Positions 32,229-40,919 of a DNA stretch of 64,000 nucleotides are shown piece after piece. The notes below the pieces were generated by a model. The model did not search any database and was not told where the DNA came from. It saw only the letters and a program-made list of their open reading frames with translations. The stretch lies in assembly GCA_947184155.2 (NCBI GenBank), contig CAMXCT020006767.1:550749-614748 (forward strand). The letters run 5' to 3'. The position numbers were made by a program, and so were the translations under genes. Position 1 is the stretch's first letter, and each line of letters starts with the position of its first letter. Origin of the DNA: Cladocopium goreaui (taxonomy: Eukaryota > Sar > Dinophyceae > Suessiales > Symbiodiniaceae).

Positions 32229-32705
32229 TTGTCTTGTCCCTTTTCGATGGAATTGTTGCAGTCATGTGCACACTGGCTCGTTTTCCATATGCCAGGTGGT
32301 GGGTATTGCCGCAGCCGAAATTGATGTCGAATGTAAGCGTTTGGTCAGAAAAAGATGGCCAGGAGTCATCGAACTTGGAAAAGTGGAGAGAATGTGACGG
32401 ACGAGGTCATCATGTCCTTGGTGAAGTCCCTGGGTTATGCCATCCTGTTGATAGCTGCAGGAACCCCTGTCAGGGCCTCGAGGGATCGCGATCCAAGCTG
32501 TTTTTCGAAACCCCTTCAAGTCACAGGTTGTGCAAGAACAGGTTTCCAGGGAAGGTTGCACTTATGATGGAGAATGTTTACTCAATGATGAGTGAGGGCA
32601 GAAGCGAGTTTGCGTCCGTGCTGGATGTGCGCCCAGTGCTGGTCATGGCCAATGATTTTCCCTGCGTATGCAGACCGACTTTTCTGGGTTGATTGGAATA
32701 TATCC
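32229..32705 (+). pseudogene. Cytosine-C5 DNA methyltransferase inside the retroelement
   Basis: The frame from 32234 begins SLFDGIVAV, motif I for S-adenosylmethionine binding. A neighbouring frame then gives VVGIAAAEIDVECKRLVRKR and WPGVIELG (motif II and III region), and the first frame resumes with NPCQGLEGSRSKLFFE, the catalytic motif IV with its cysteine at 32468-32470. MMENVYSM at about 32564-32587 is motif VI. Another frame change leads to ADRLFWVDWNIS, the motif VIII region. The order, the PCQ and the ENV are those of C5 DNA methyltransferases, which methylate cytosine in DNA. At least three frame changes make this copy inactive. I recall published retrotransposon-borne DNA methyltransferases in Symbiodinium (de Mendoza and colleagues, 2018), which this resembles. 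Confidence 0.8.
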
Positions 32706-33214
32706 CCCCAGGAAGAGCTGGTGGACGAAGGGTCCTTCAGGTGGAAGCTCCCTGATGTGCGAGTCCCTCATGTGCACTGGGTGGAACCAGCTTGGACTCA
32801 CTTAGGAACAGAATCTTTACCGACCTTGACAAGAGCGTTGCCGCGAGCTCGACCACCCTTACAGCCAGCGGGCATTGCTGCAGCATCTTCACAAGCGATA
32901 GCGAGATGGCAGCAGGTCCGGTTCCAGTTTCAGGTGTACCAGTATGAAGATCAACATTTGTTGTGGCAGGGTGCTTCATGGCGGTTACCCACCCTGTCTT
33001 TCTGAGAAAGAACAGTTTAGGGTCGAATGTGATATGATTGGAAATAATGTTCTTTTTTTCTGTTCAGGTATTCTGTCAGGCTCTGTCATGAACTCATCCG
33101 AAATACATGGCCGAGCACGCCCCACTGGGATCTTTCTGGTTTCTCATTTGGGCTGTGCTTCCCCCTGGTTGGACTAACTCTCCTTGCTTTGTAGGGATAC
33201 CAAACCTGTTTCCA

Positions 33215-33720
33215 TGTCTGCTCAGTTAGTTCATGAAATCCTTAGACAAGGGGACAGAGCAGGTACTGACATACGTTTGGATGTGGGAATACCTTTTCGG
33301 TTCAAGGCTCACCCCAGGGCAGGATTACGAACCAGCCTTTTTAGCTGGGGCATCGTGCATGGATACAAGTGGCAGCACTGTAGCCACATAAACGACTTGG
33401 AGCTCCAGGGGGCGGTTAACAGCTTGCAGTGGAGGCTGCGGAAGCTGGCAAACTATCGGAAGCGAGTGCTCCATCTCGTGGACTCCCAAGTTGTGGCAAG
33501 TGTAGTTGCTAAAGGAAGGAACATCTCCCTTTCGCCTTAGGAAAGGCTTGCAGAAGTTGAATGCTCTCCTGGTGACAGCCGGGATATGGCTGTGCATAGC
33601 CTATTGTCACACCTCCGAGAACCCAGCAGATATCCCCTCACGATGGTCAGAGCAAGGGAAACGAAAGCTCAGCGGAAAGAACAGCATAAAGGGCTCAAAT
33701 GGAAAGAGCCACTTGTGACG
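33215..33720 (+). pseudogene. Second RNase H-like domain of the retroelement
   Basis: One frame (33184-33540) has GYKWQHCSHINDLELQGAVN, then RLRKLANYRKRVLHLVDSQV and VAKGR. The next (33506-33718) has LVTAGIWLCIAYCHTSENPA and DIPSRW. The order HIN-x-LEL, HL-x-DS-x-V, NPAD-x-PSRW is the RNase H-like domain of dinoflagellate DIRS-type elements. One frame change separates the halves. Confidence 0.7.
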
Positions 33721-33889
33721 CCCCAGCTTCTCAAAAGGCATCAGTTTGCTTTTATCCAGTCCAAGTCACCCAATTTCTTGCTGAGTGCCACCTCGCGGTA
33801 GATGCCATCGAAGATTTAGATGAAGTCAGCTCTTGGATTGAACATATTTTCTTTGAGGGTGAGAGTAAGGGCCTTTGAGGCGAAGCTGG

Positions 33890-34480
33890 AAACTAGCGAA
33901 AGCATGGCAGAAGATTGAACCTCCCTCCAGAGTGATTCCGCTCAGTCCCTTGTTGACTAGAGCCTTCGGGAAAGATAGCTGAAGCAGCAACTATCCTCAC
34001 GGCATTTCACACCATGTTGCGTCCAGGTGGGATTCATCTTCAACAGGTCCAGGACATCACCTTCTATCCTCAGAGGGCTGTCGTGACCCTATAAGGGGAC
34101 ACAAAAACTGGCAAAAGGCGCGGCTCGGGCGAAATGGTCGTGGTGGAAAGTTTTCTTGCGGTTCCTCAAGCTGGCCTGCAAGAACAAACCAGGACGAAGT
34201 CTTCTCCTGGAAGATGGTGCTGCAGCTCTTAGATTGCTGTTGGAAAATGTGGTTTCCCATTTAAAATTTTGGACTTGCGGGCTTGTTTGCAGTCTACTCC
34301 TTGCGGCATGGTGGCGCCACGTTCAGTCTCCTGCTGCACGGCAGCAGGGAGAATTTGTTTACTGCGAAGAAGATGGTCCAGTACTTCGACTGCACGCATC
34401 TACATCCAAGACACCATCGCTACTGTGTCACAACTTAACCTTGCACCCCTTGAAAAATTTGGCCACTGATGCGCTTGATT
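33890..34480 (+). pseudogene. Tyrosine recombinase (broken)
   Basis: Pieces in different frames line up with a phage-type recombinase: PPSRVIPLSPLLTRAFG (core entry), then VYSLRHGGATFSLL at about 34290-34331, which has the R-H pair of the HxxR box, then RRWSSTSTARIYIQDTIATV at about 34364-34423, the usual GRW-x-S-x-x-x-AR-x-YI segment with the active tyrosine. This enzyme would join the circular copy to the chromosome. Several stops and shifts make it inactive. Confidence 0.7.
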
Positions 34481-34518
34481 CATCCTGAACCCCCGGCCAG
34501 GCCAGAGAGGAGACCATG

Positions 34519-34730
34519 GAAAGGGGGTCTCAACTGTTGAGCGGCGTCTGCTGCTGTGTTGCCAAAAATATCCATGGATTTCCAGTGCCAAGCTGGGAAT
34601 TATGTTGGCAGAAAACCTTGGTAATCGAAGGTGTTGGATGCCAGGTACCAACTGCTTCATTATATGCCAAAGGCATCACTGAGACAAACCTGGCGTGGTC
34701 AGCAAAAAGGATAAGCGCAGAGACACATGT
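34519..34730 (+). repeat. Split direct repeat B1
   Basis: Starts GAAAGGGGGTCTCAACTGTT and ends AGACACATGT. It matches B2 at 34852-35099 apart from about 36 bases missing here. It overlaps the start of A2 by CACATGT. Confidence 0.85.
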
Positions 34731-34814
34731 GCTTATGACATATCAGTTTGCACGTTTTTCCGGTGATTGACTTGTGAGGTGACCTGGTCGTTTCAATGTG
34801 TAGTTTTGAGGCTC
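34724..34814 (+). repeat. Split direct repeat A2
   Basis: Repeats the 5' end of the element (29699-29776) with a short extra segment. Confidence 0.8.
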
Positions 34815-34851
34815 CCTCCCATCCCTCTGTGGATTCAGTTCCGGCAGAGCA

Positions 34852-35099
34852 GAAAGGGGGTCTCAACTGTTGAGCGGTGTCTGCTGCTGGCACCAGCCGT
34901 GCCTTCTTTTGCCCGGTGGATTGCTGGGTTGCCAAAAATATCCATGGATTTCCAGTGCCAAGCTGAGAATTTCATGTCAGAAAACCTTGGTAATCGAAGG
35001 TGTTGGATGCCAGGTACCAACTGCTTCATTATATGCCAAAGGCATCACTGAGACAAACCTGGCGTGGTCAGCAAAAAGGATAAGCGCAGAGACACATGT
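34852..35099 (+). repeat. Split direct repeat B2
   Basis: Second copy of B1; its end AGACACATGT is taken as the right edge of the element. Confidence 0.8.
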
Positions 35100-35175
35100 A
35101 CCTGTAGTGTAATTTAGGTATGTGTGCGTGCTTTGAGATAAATGTAGATGGGTTGTTGCTTGCTAAGAAAAGGAG

Positions 35176-35211
35176 CTGGTTACCGCAGTTTCCAGGAACT
35201 GCGGTAACCAG
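35176..35211. repeat. Perfect hairpin, 15-bp arms
   Basis: CTGGTTACCGCAGTT, a 6-base loop TCCAGG, then AACTGCGGTAACCAG. The arms are perfect complements. It lies about 75 bases beyond the right end of the retroelement. Confidence 0.95.
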
Positions 35212-36840
35212 ATGCTCAAACAGGCCATGCTCAGGAGCAGTTCCTGATGAGACCTGCTACAATGCGTGTGCTTCATCTTTGCTGCGCAGCTTGGTTCCTT
35301 CTTGGAGGGGGCAGGGGGGCGCCAGGGCCAGTGCGCACGCGATTTTGAATCCGCAAGATTCAGAGAGCAACCAGCCATGTAAAAGTTGCAGTGCTGGTCC
35401 CAATACAATCAGAAGATGGTCGTGGCAAACACCTAGTATCATCTAATTATCTTTCTCTAATGTGCCTGTCCGGGGGGGGTACTGCAATCGGAATCCCCCG
35501 CCTTACAAACTACCGGCTATCAACACAACTAAATTTGTTTTTACCTGCTTTAACTGGCAGCAAACACTACTTAGTACCAGTCAGAATGATTTGTTTGTCC
35601 TTATTCAGATCTCTTATCTCTTCATGACGTGTAGATAGTCCTACTTAGGATCATCCTGCTTATATCTGTTTATACCCTCTGACCATGTAACCCGGCAATG
35701 GAAGAAAAACACCGTTTATTTTAGCCTTTTAGACCCTTCAGTATGGGTGATGTTCCTTTGAATCATCAGTTCCATGATTGTCCATTACCATTGTTAATCT
35801 TTGAATACAAAACGGTAAATCCTTTTAACACTGGATGTCTTGCATCAAGATCTTGGACCCTTCGTGAGTAACCAAGTTAAGTCCTACCTTCTGTAAACTA
35901 ACTTTGCTATGGAAGATGGCCCATTTCTAGATGATATACCCAGTGAAAAGGGTGATTTTCCATATCTAGTTATGTGTAGTTGCCAGAGGGTAAGTGTGGA
36001 GGCTCCGGGCGCTGGCGCGACCTACTGCAGCTGTGTCATGGCGAAGAAACGCAGCACAGCATTGTGAGTCACACGGCACAAGCTGCGCAGACCTTGGATG
36101 GGAAGTTTAGCCCGACTCAATCCGTATACGATTGGGATCTTTTGATGGGGAATATTGACGCACCAGCTATTATATATTGACTCTTCTTTTGTTTGCGCAG
36201 GGAATTTCAGATTGGCATGGGTTTCGCAAAAGTCGTGTCTCTTGAATGCCAAGAAGACATGGAAACTGTCAAGATGGGGCCGGGCATGGAATCAATGAAC
36301 CCTAGTCATGGATGGGGTTTGGCCCCATGCCCCAAACAATGGGCCGTCAAACTGAACGGAATCAACACACTAACCAAGTGTTTTGTTGTTTTTTTCAGGA
36401 TTGCTTATGTGTGTTGATTGTTCGAGGGTGTTCATTGCCAGAGGGAGGGGATGGTGTACGGTAGGCGATTTGTAGCCACCCTTGTGGATCACATTGTTGC
36501 TACCCTTGGAGCTTTGCTCCTGAAGGGGCCGAGAGACTGTTTTGGTTAGGGGTTTCAAGTGGCTTTAATTTGTTTATCTTGCGTCCCACCTAGGACATCC
36601 TAGGACCTAGGATGATGATGATCCCATTTGACCTTTATAATCTGATCCCAACCCACTTATATGCTGATATATGTTTTTGATATGTTGAGCGCCAGCTGCT
36701 CCCGTGATTTTGGCTGAGCTTTGAATGCAGCTGCTGCCGCCTGCGCGGATCGCCACGATCGACTTGCCAAGATCTTGATCCAAATGAATGCTGCAGCCAT
36801 GAGAGCCTCGGAATTTGAGTTTCTGTGCTGCACCAGTTGG
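35212..36840. other. Spacer with no recognised gene
   Basis: Open frames are short and show no domain. A minus-strand stretch at about 36690-36840 (LVQHRNSNSEALMAAAFIWI) is alanine-rich and could be an exon, but support is weak. Confidence 0.45.
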
Positions 36841-36852
36841 TAGAGGACTGCA

Positions 36853-36872
36853 ATGATGAAGATGCTGATGCT

Positions 36873-36903
<31 letters not shown>

Positions 36904-37848
36904 ATGTTGTTGAGGATGAGGATGAGGATGAGGATGATGATGATGATGATGACGATGATGATGATGATTATGATGATGATGATGATGGTGCGGCTGCTGC
37001 TGCTGCTGCTGATGATGTTGTTGATGAAGATGATGGTGCTGCTGCTGGTGATGATGATGATGATGATGATGTTGTTGAGGATGAGGATGAGGATGATGAT
37101 GATGATGACGATGATGATGATTATGATGATGATGATGATGGTGCGGCTGCTGCTGCTGCTGATGATGTTGTTGATGAAGATGATGGTGCTGCTGCTGGTG
37201 ATGATGATGATGATGATGATGAAGATGAAGATGATGACGATGATGACAATGATGATGATGAAGATGATGCCGGTCATGATGGTGACGATGGTCATGATGA
37301 TGATGGTCATGATGATGAAGATGATGGTGTTGTCGTTGTTGTTGTTGTTGTTGTTGTTGATGGTAATGTAATGGTCTTGAATCTTGATGACATATTGTCG
37401 ATGATGTTGATGATCATGTTGTCATGGTGATGTTGCTGATGTTGGTGGTGTTGATTATGATGATGTTGGTGTTGTCGTTGATGATGGTGATGCCGGTGTG
37501 CTGTTGTTGATGCTTATTTTGTTGATGCCGTTGGTGAAACTGTGGTTGTTGTGGTTGTTGTGGTTGGTGATGATGATGATGATGATGATAATGATGATGA
37601 TGGTGTTGTTGGTGTTATTGCTGATGGTGGTGATGATGATTGTGATATTGAATGATTCAATGATTGTTTGTGTACATATTGCCATGATTGAAGCTATTTT
37701 GTTGAATGATGTAACCGCAATGATTTTTGAAGGGTCACCAGCCAAGATGGTGATGATGACGATGATGATGATGATGGTGGTGATGATGACGACTTTCTTG
37801 TTGATGATGATGTTGATGATGATTTTGGTAATGATATATAACGTTTTT
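36853..37848. repeat. GAT-rich triplet repeat block with 165-bp duplication
   Basis: Long GAT, GTT and GCT triplet runs. A segment starting GTTGTTGAGGATGAGG at 36906 recurs at 37071, giving a 165-bp tandem duplication. Aspartate-, methionine- or isoleucine-only frames in it are not taken as genes. Confidence 0.9.
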
Positions 37849-38726
37849 GCTCCCCACCTGCCAGGTGAGGGTTGTTAGAATTTATCAGAGCTGTTGTCCT
37901 CCTCCTCCGCCTCCTCCTCCTTCTCCTCCTCCTCCGCCTCCTCCGCCAGTTTCTCCTCGACCATGTCTGCATCAACTTCCACCTCCACTTCCCTTGCCAA
38001 CTCTTCGCCAAGCTCTTCGCCAACTTCCCAGCTCAGTGCGCACTGCTGGTCCTCAACCTGGGACCTTCCCAGCTCAGTGCGCACTGCTGGACCTCAACCT
38101 GGGACCTTCCCAGCTCAGTGTGCACTGCTGGACCTCAACCTGGGACCTTCCCAGCTCAGTGCGCACTGCTGGACCTCAACCTGGGACCTTCCCAGCTCAG
38201 TGCGCACCGCTGGACCTCAACCTGGGACCTTCCTAGCTCAGTGCGCACCGCTGGACCTGAACCTGGGACCTGCCGAGCTCAGTGCGCACCGCTGGACCTC
38301 AACCTGGGACCTTCCCAGCTCAGTGCGCACCGCTGGACCTCAACGGCCAGATAGAATGCCAGAAGATATGCCAGATAGAATGTGAGATAGAATGCCAGAA
38401 GATATGCCAGATAAAATGCCATAAGATATGCCAGATAGAGTGCCAGATAGAATGTCCAGAAGATATGCCAGATAGAGTGCCAGAAGATATGCCAGATAGA
38501 ATGCCAGATAAAATGTCAGATAGAATGCCTGCCAGAATGTTTGCCAGATAGAATGTCAGAAGATTTGAGTAGATAATATGCCAGAAGATTTGCCAGATAG
38601 AATGCCAGAAGATATGCCAGATAGAATGCCAGATAGAATGTCAGAAGATATGTCAGATAGAAGCCAGAAGATTTGCCAGTAACAAAATGTATAAATGTCA
38701 TGGCGGGGATCACACGAAGTAAAGTA
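37849..38726 (+). repeat. Composite dispersed repeat, copy 1
   Basis: Modules in order: the head GCTCCCCACCTGCCAGGTGA, a CTCCTC-rich tract, about 7.6 tandem copies of a 41-bp unit with CTCAGTGCGCACTGCTGG (38032-38345), an array of 12- and 24-bp units GATAGAATGCCA and GAAGATATGCCA (38347-38690), and the tail ATCACACGAAGTAAAGTA. The same modules in the same order occur at 59051-59730, so this is one repeat family. The PDRMPEDM-like frame is broken here. Confidence 0.85.
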
Positions 38727-39540
38727 ATTTTAATGAGTGCTGTGACTGCAATGATTTGCAAATGGCCACCAGCTGAGTACCGCTAAGTTCCCTGGAAGTT
38801 TTGGATCGCGGTTGCTGTGTGTCGCTGCTACCGGCTTGTAGGTTTTATATAGCTCTGCTGTATTTTAACTCTTTTGTGAAGGTAGCTTCGGCACTTCTTT
38901 GTGATCATGAAGGTACCTTTGAAATATCGTGGATATAAGTTGTATACGCATGTATTTGCATAAAAAAAATAATGCTGGAACATAGCCACCGTAACATAAG
39001 TGGAAGATGAACGTGCCATCAGTTCAGCATGTAACCATTCACTGTAGTTTCCGTCCCGAGAGCCACCAGAGCTGCATTTCCGCCATCAAGGATCACTCAG
39101 CATCTTCGACACATGATGATGTTGTGATGCTTGAGATTCAGCGATAGCGCAACGCTACCGAGCCTTTGCCACCCCAAGCTGCAGAAGATGAGGGACAGCT
39201 GCTCCACAAGAGGCATGGTTGCAGTATCCCCGTCCATGGTGGACTGGGATGCCTTTTCACCGTACAGAAATGAAACTAAATATGCATAAATATGCCATCA
39301 TCCATGATTCAGGTCGGTGGTGATATAATGTTTATTTTCGTCTTCCCGTAGGTCTTAATGAAAACAAATCAATCCAGCACTGATTGAACAGATCTGTATC
39401 TGTTTTTTCCCCAATTCCTATCGGTCTAGCAACGCTCAGCCCGAATTCAGGCTACCAGATTGCCTCGTAATTTGCCACTACCGGGACAACTGTACATGCT
39501 CGACTCCACAGGCCCTTTTTGCAGCTCTGCGGTCATGTTT
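38727..39540. other. Spacer
   Basis: No gene recognised between the composite repeat and the GGT microsatellite. Confidence 0.5.
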
Positions 39541-39572
<32 letters not shown>

Positions 39573-39614
39573 GGTGTTGGGTGGTGGTGGTGGTGGTGGT
39601 GGTGGTGGTGGTGG
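39541..39614. repeat. GTT/GGT microsatellite, left part
   Basis: (TTG)n then (GGT)n, cut at 39614 by the Copia insertion; the array resumes at 49482. Confidence 0.95.
39610..39614. repeat. Target-site duplication GGTGG, left
   Basis: GGTGG precedes the 5' LTR and GGTGG follows the 3' LTR at 49482-49486. The length is ambiguous because the target is a GGT array. Confidence 0.7.
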
Positions 39615-40775
39615 TGCGAATGTCATACACCTCTTTCGATGCGTATTCATTGTCTGGTCGCTGGCGGACTCTCAACCAATCACTAATCACTTGCTGCAAG
39701 CTACAAGCAAACGTTGCCCCAACAAAACATTAAAAAAACAAACTTGCTTTTAGCAAAGTCTTCAAGTCTATTTGACTTCACGTGATACTATATCAAATCA
39801 TACCCACATGCATGAGCAAAGCGACAGCCATTTAAGTATGACACTTGGATCTAGAGATTTGCTTGTTTTCAGCATGCCATCAATCCCTTTGAGCGCTCCT
39901 CCGAACACCTCAAAACTCTTTACAACCTCCTCCAAGACAGTAAGCTGAACTTGCTTGATGATGCTGTAAACTCATCCTATGCCATTCAGCTTGCATTGCC
40001 AGCTTGGAATAATTTTCTCCGAATTTTTCAAGTGATTTCAGAGATTTGTGAAAGTGTCTTTTGCTGCATAGCATGTGACACGTTTTGTGCGATTTGAGCA
40101 AGTCGTATGCAGTTTAGAGCTTGATTTCCAACTTTCCTGACAGCGCGTTCAGATTTCGAACGCGGAACAGTGATTTCAATCTTTGACAGAGCATTGAGAT
40201 TTCGAACGCGGAATTCACATAGTGATTTCATTTTTGGAGAAACATTTAGACGTGCGAAAGAGGAATTTATAATCAGCTGCGGTACAGCTTATGAGTTTGA
40301 AGCTTCTCAGAAATCGTTTTGCGACGTTTCCACGGTTGAGACTTTTTTAAACATCCTGATGATCTCCTATTGTCTTGCGTTTCCTGGGTCCAAGCAATCT
40401 GTGAGATCGAAGTTTTTGAACCGCTTTTGATCACATTTCCAATTTGAGAGCCGTGCAAATTTGCAAGAGTTTTTTTTCCGAACTAGAGTAAGCAGACATG
40501 ACGTCTGAACCGAATGTGAGTTTGGAAACAATTAGAGAATTTGACCGCAACCAAGCTTTCAGCTCTCCCTGTTGCCACAGCATTGTGAACATGCTCAGCC
40601 GCATCGTGCTTCCTTTGATCAATGAGATCAGCATTCCGCCAACAACATGTTGGCTCAAGATTAGGAGGCGTAAATTCTGCTAGCACAGTGAGACAAAAAG
40701 GGCGTGAGCTGTCAAGCAGAGTTGTCCACATTCTCAGTTGCAATTATCTACTCTTCTGGGGTGATAATTCTCGCA
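39615..40775 (+). repeat. 5' LTR (1161 bp)
   Basis: Begins TGCGAATGTC and ends ATTCTCGCA, giving 5-bp inverted ends TGCGA/TCGCA. It contains two copies of AGATTTCGAACGCGGA (40151-40166 and 40197-40212), each followed by a copy of AGTGATTTCA. It differs from the 3' LTR by a 3-base indel near 39730, G for C near 40135 and C for T near 40710. Transcription should start within it. Confidence 0.95.
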
Positions 40776-40789
40776 TGGTAGCGAGAGCC
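40776..40789 (+). promoter_or_regulatory. Primer-binding site
   Basis: TGGTAGCGAGAGCC starts directly after the LTR. It is complementary to a tRNA ending GCTACCA, which suits an initiator-methionine-like tRNA, the usual Copia primer; the exact tRNA is inferred. Confidence 0.7.
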
Positions 40790-40919
40790 AGTGTGCTCCT
40801 AGGAACCCCCCTGAATTGGTTTTCTCCTAGGATTTTCCAGGGTTCAGGATTGACAACAGACAACTGATCTTGACAAGAGATCTTGGAACCTACACCTAGC
40901 AGAATCTGATTTTGCAGCC

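Larger units (their letters stand above)
29699..35099 (+). mobile_element. Decayed tyrosine-recombinase (PAT/DIRS-type) retroelement with DNA methyltransferase
   Basis: The protein remnants in order are: N-terminal edge of reverse transcriptase, connection and RNase H start, cytosine-C5 DNA methyltransferase, a second RNase H-like domain, and tyrosine recombinase. The ends form split direct repeats in the order A1, body, B1, A2, B2, as in PAT-like elements, which replicate through a circle and integrate with a recombinase rather than an integrase. Reading frames are broken many times and much of the reverse transcriptase is missing, so the copy is dead. Confidence 0.8.

Noticed and set aside
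36825-37430. 201-codon aspartate-rich open frame and matching methionine/isoleucine frames
   Set aside because: Direct translation of a GAT microsatellite; open in several frames and strands.
37847-38354. Overlapping plus-strand frames with GPQPGTFPAQCA repeats
   Set aside because: Produced by a 41-bp tandem unit without stops; all three frames are open.
40170-40430. 86-codon open frame in the LTR (also at 48876-49136)
   Set aside because: Identical because the LTRs are near-identical; no domain, and LTRs do not normally code.
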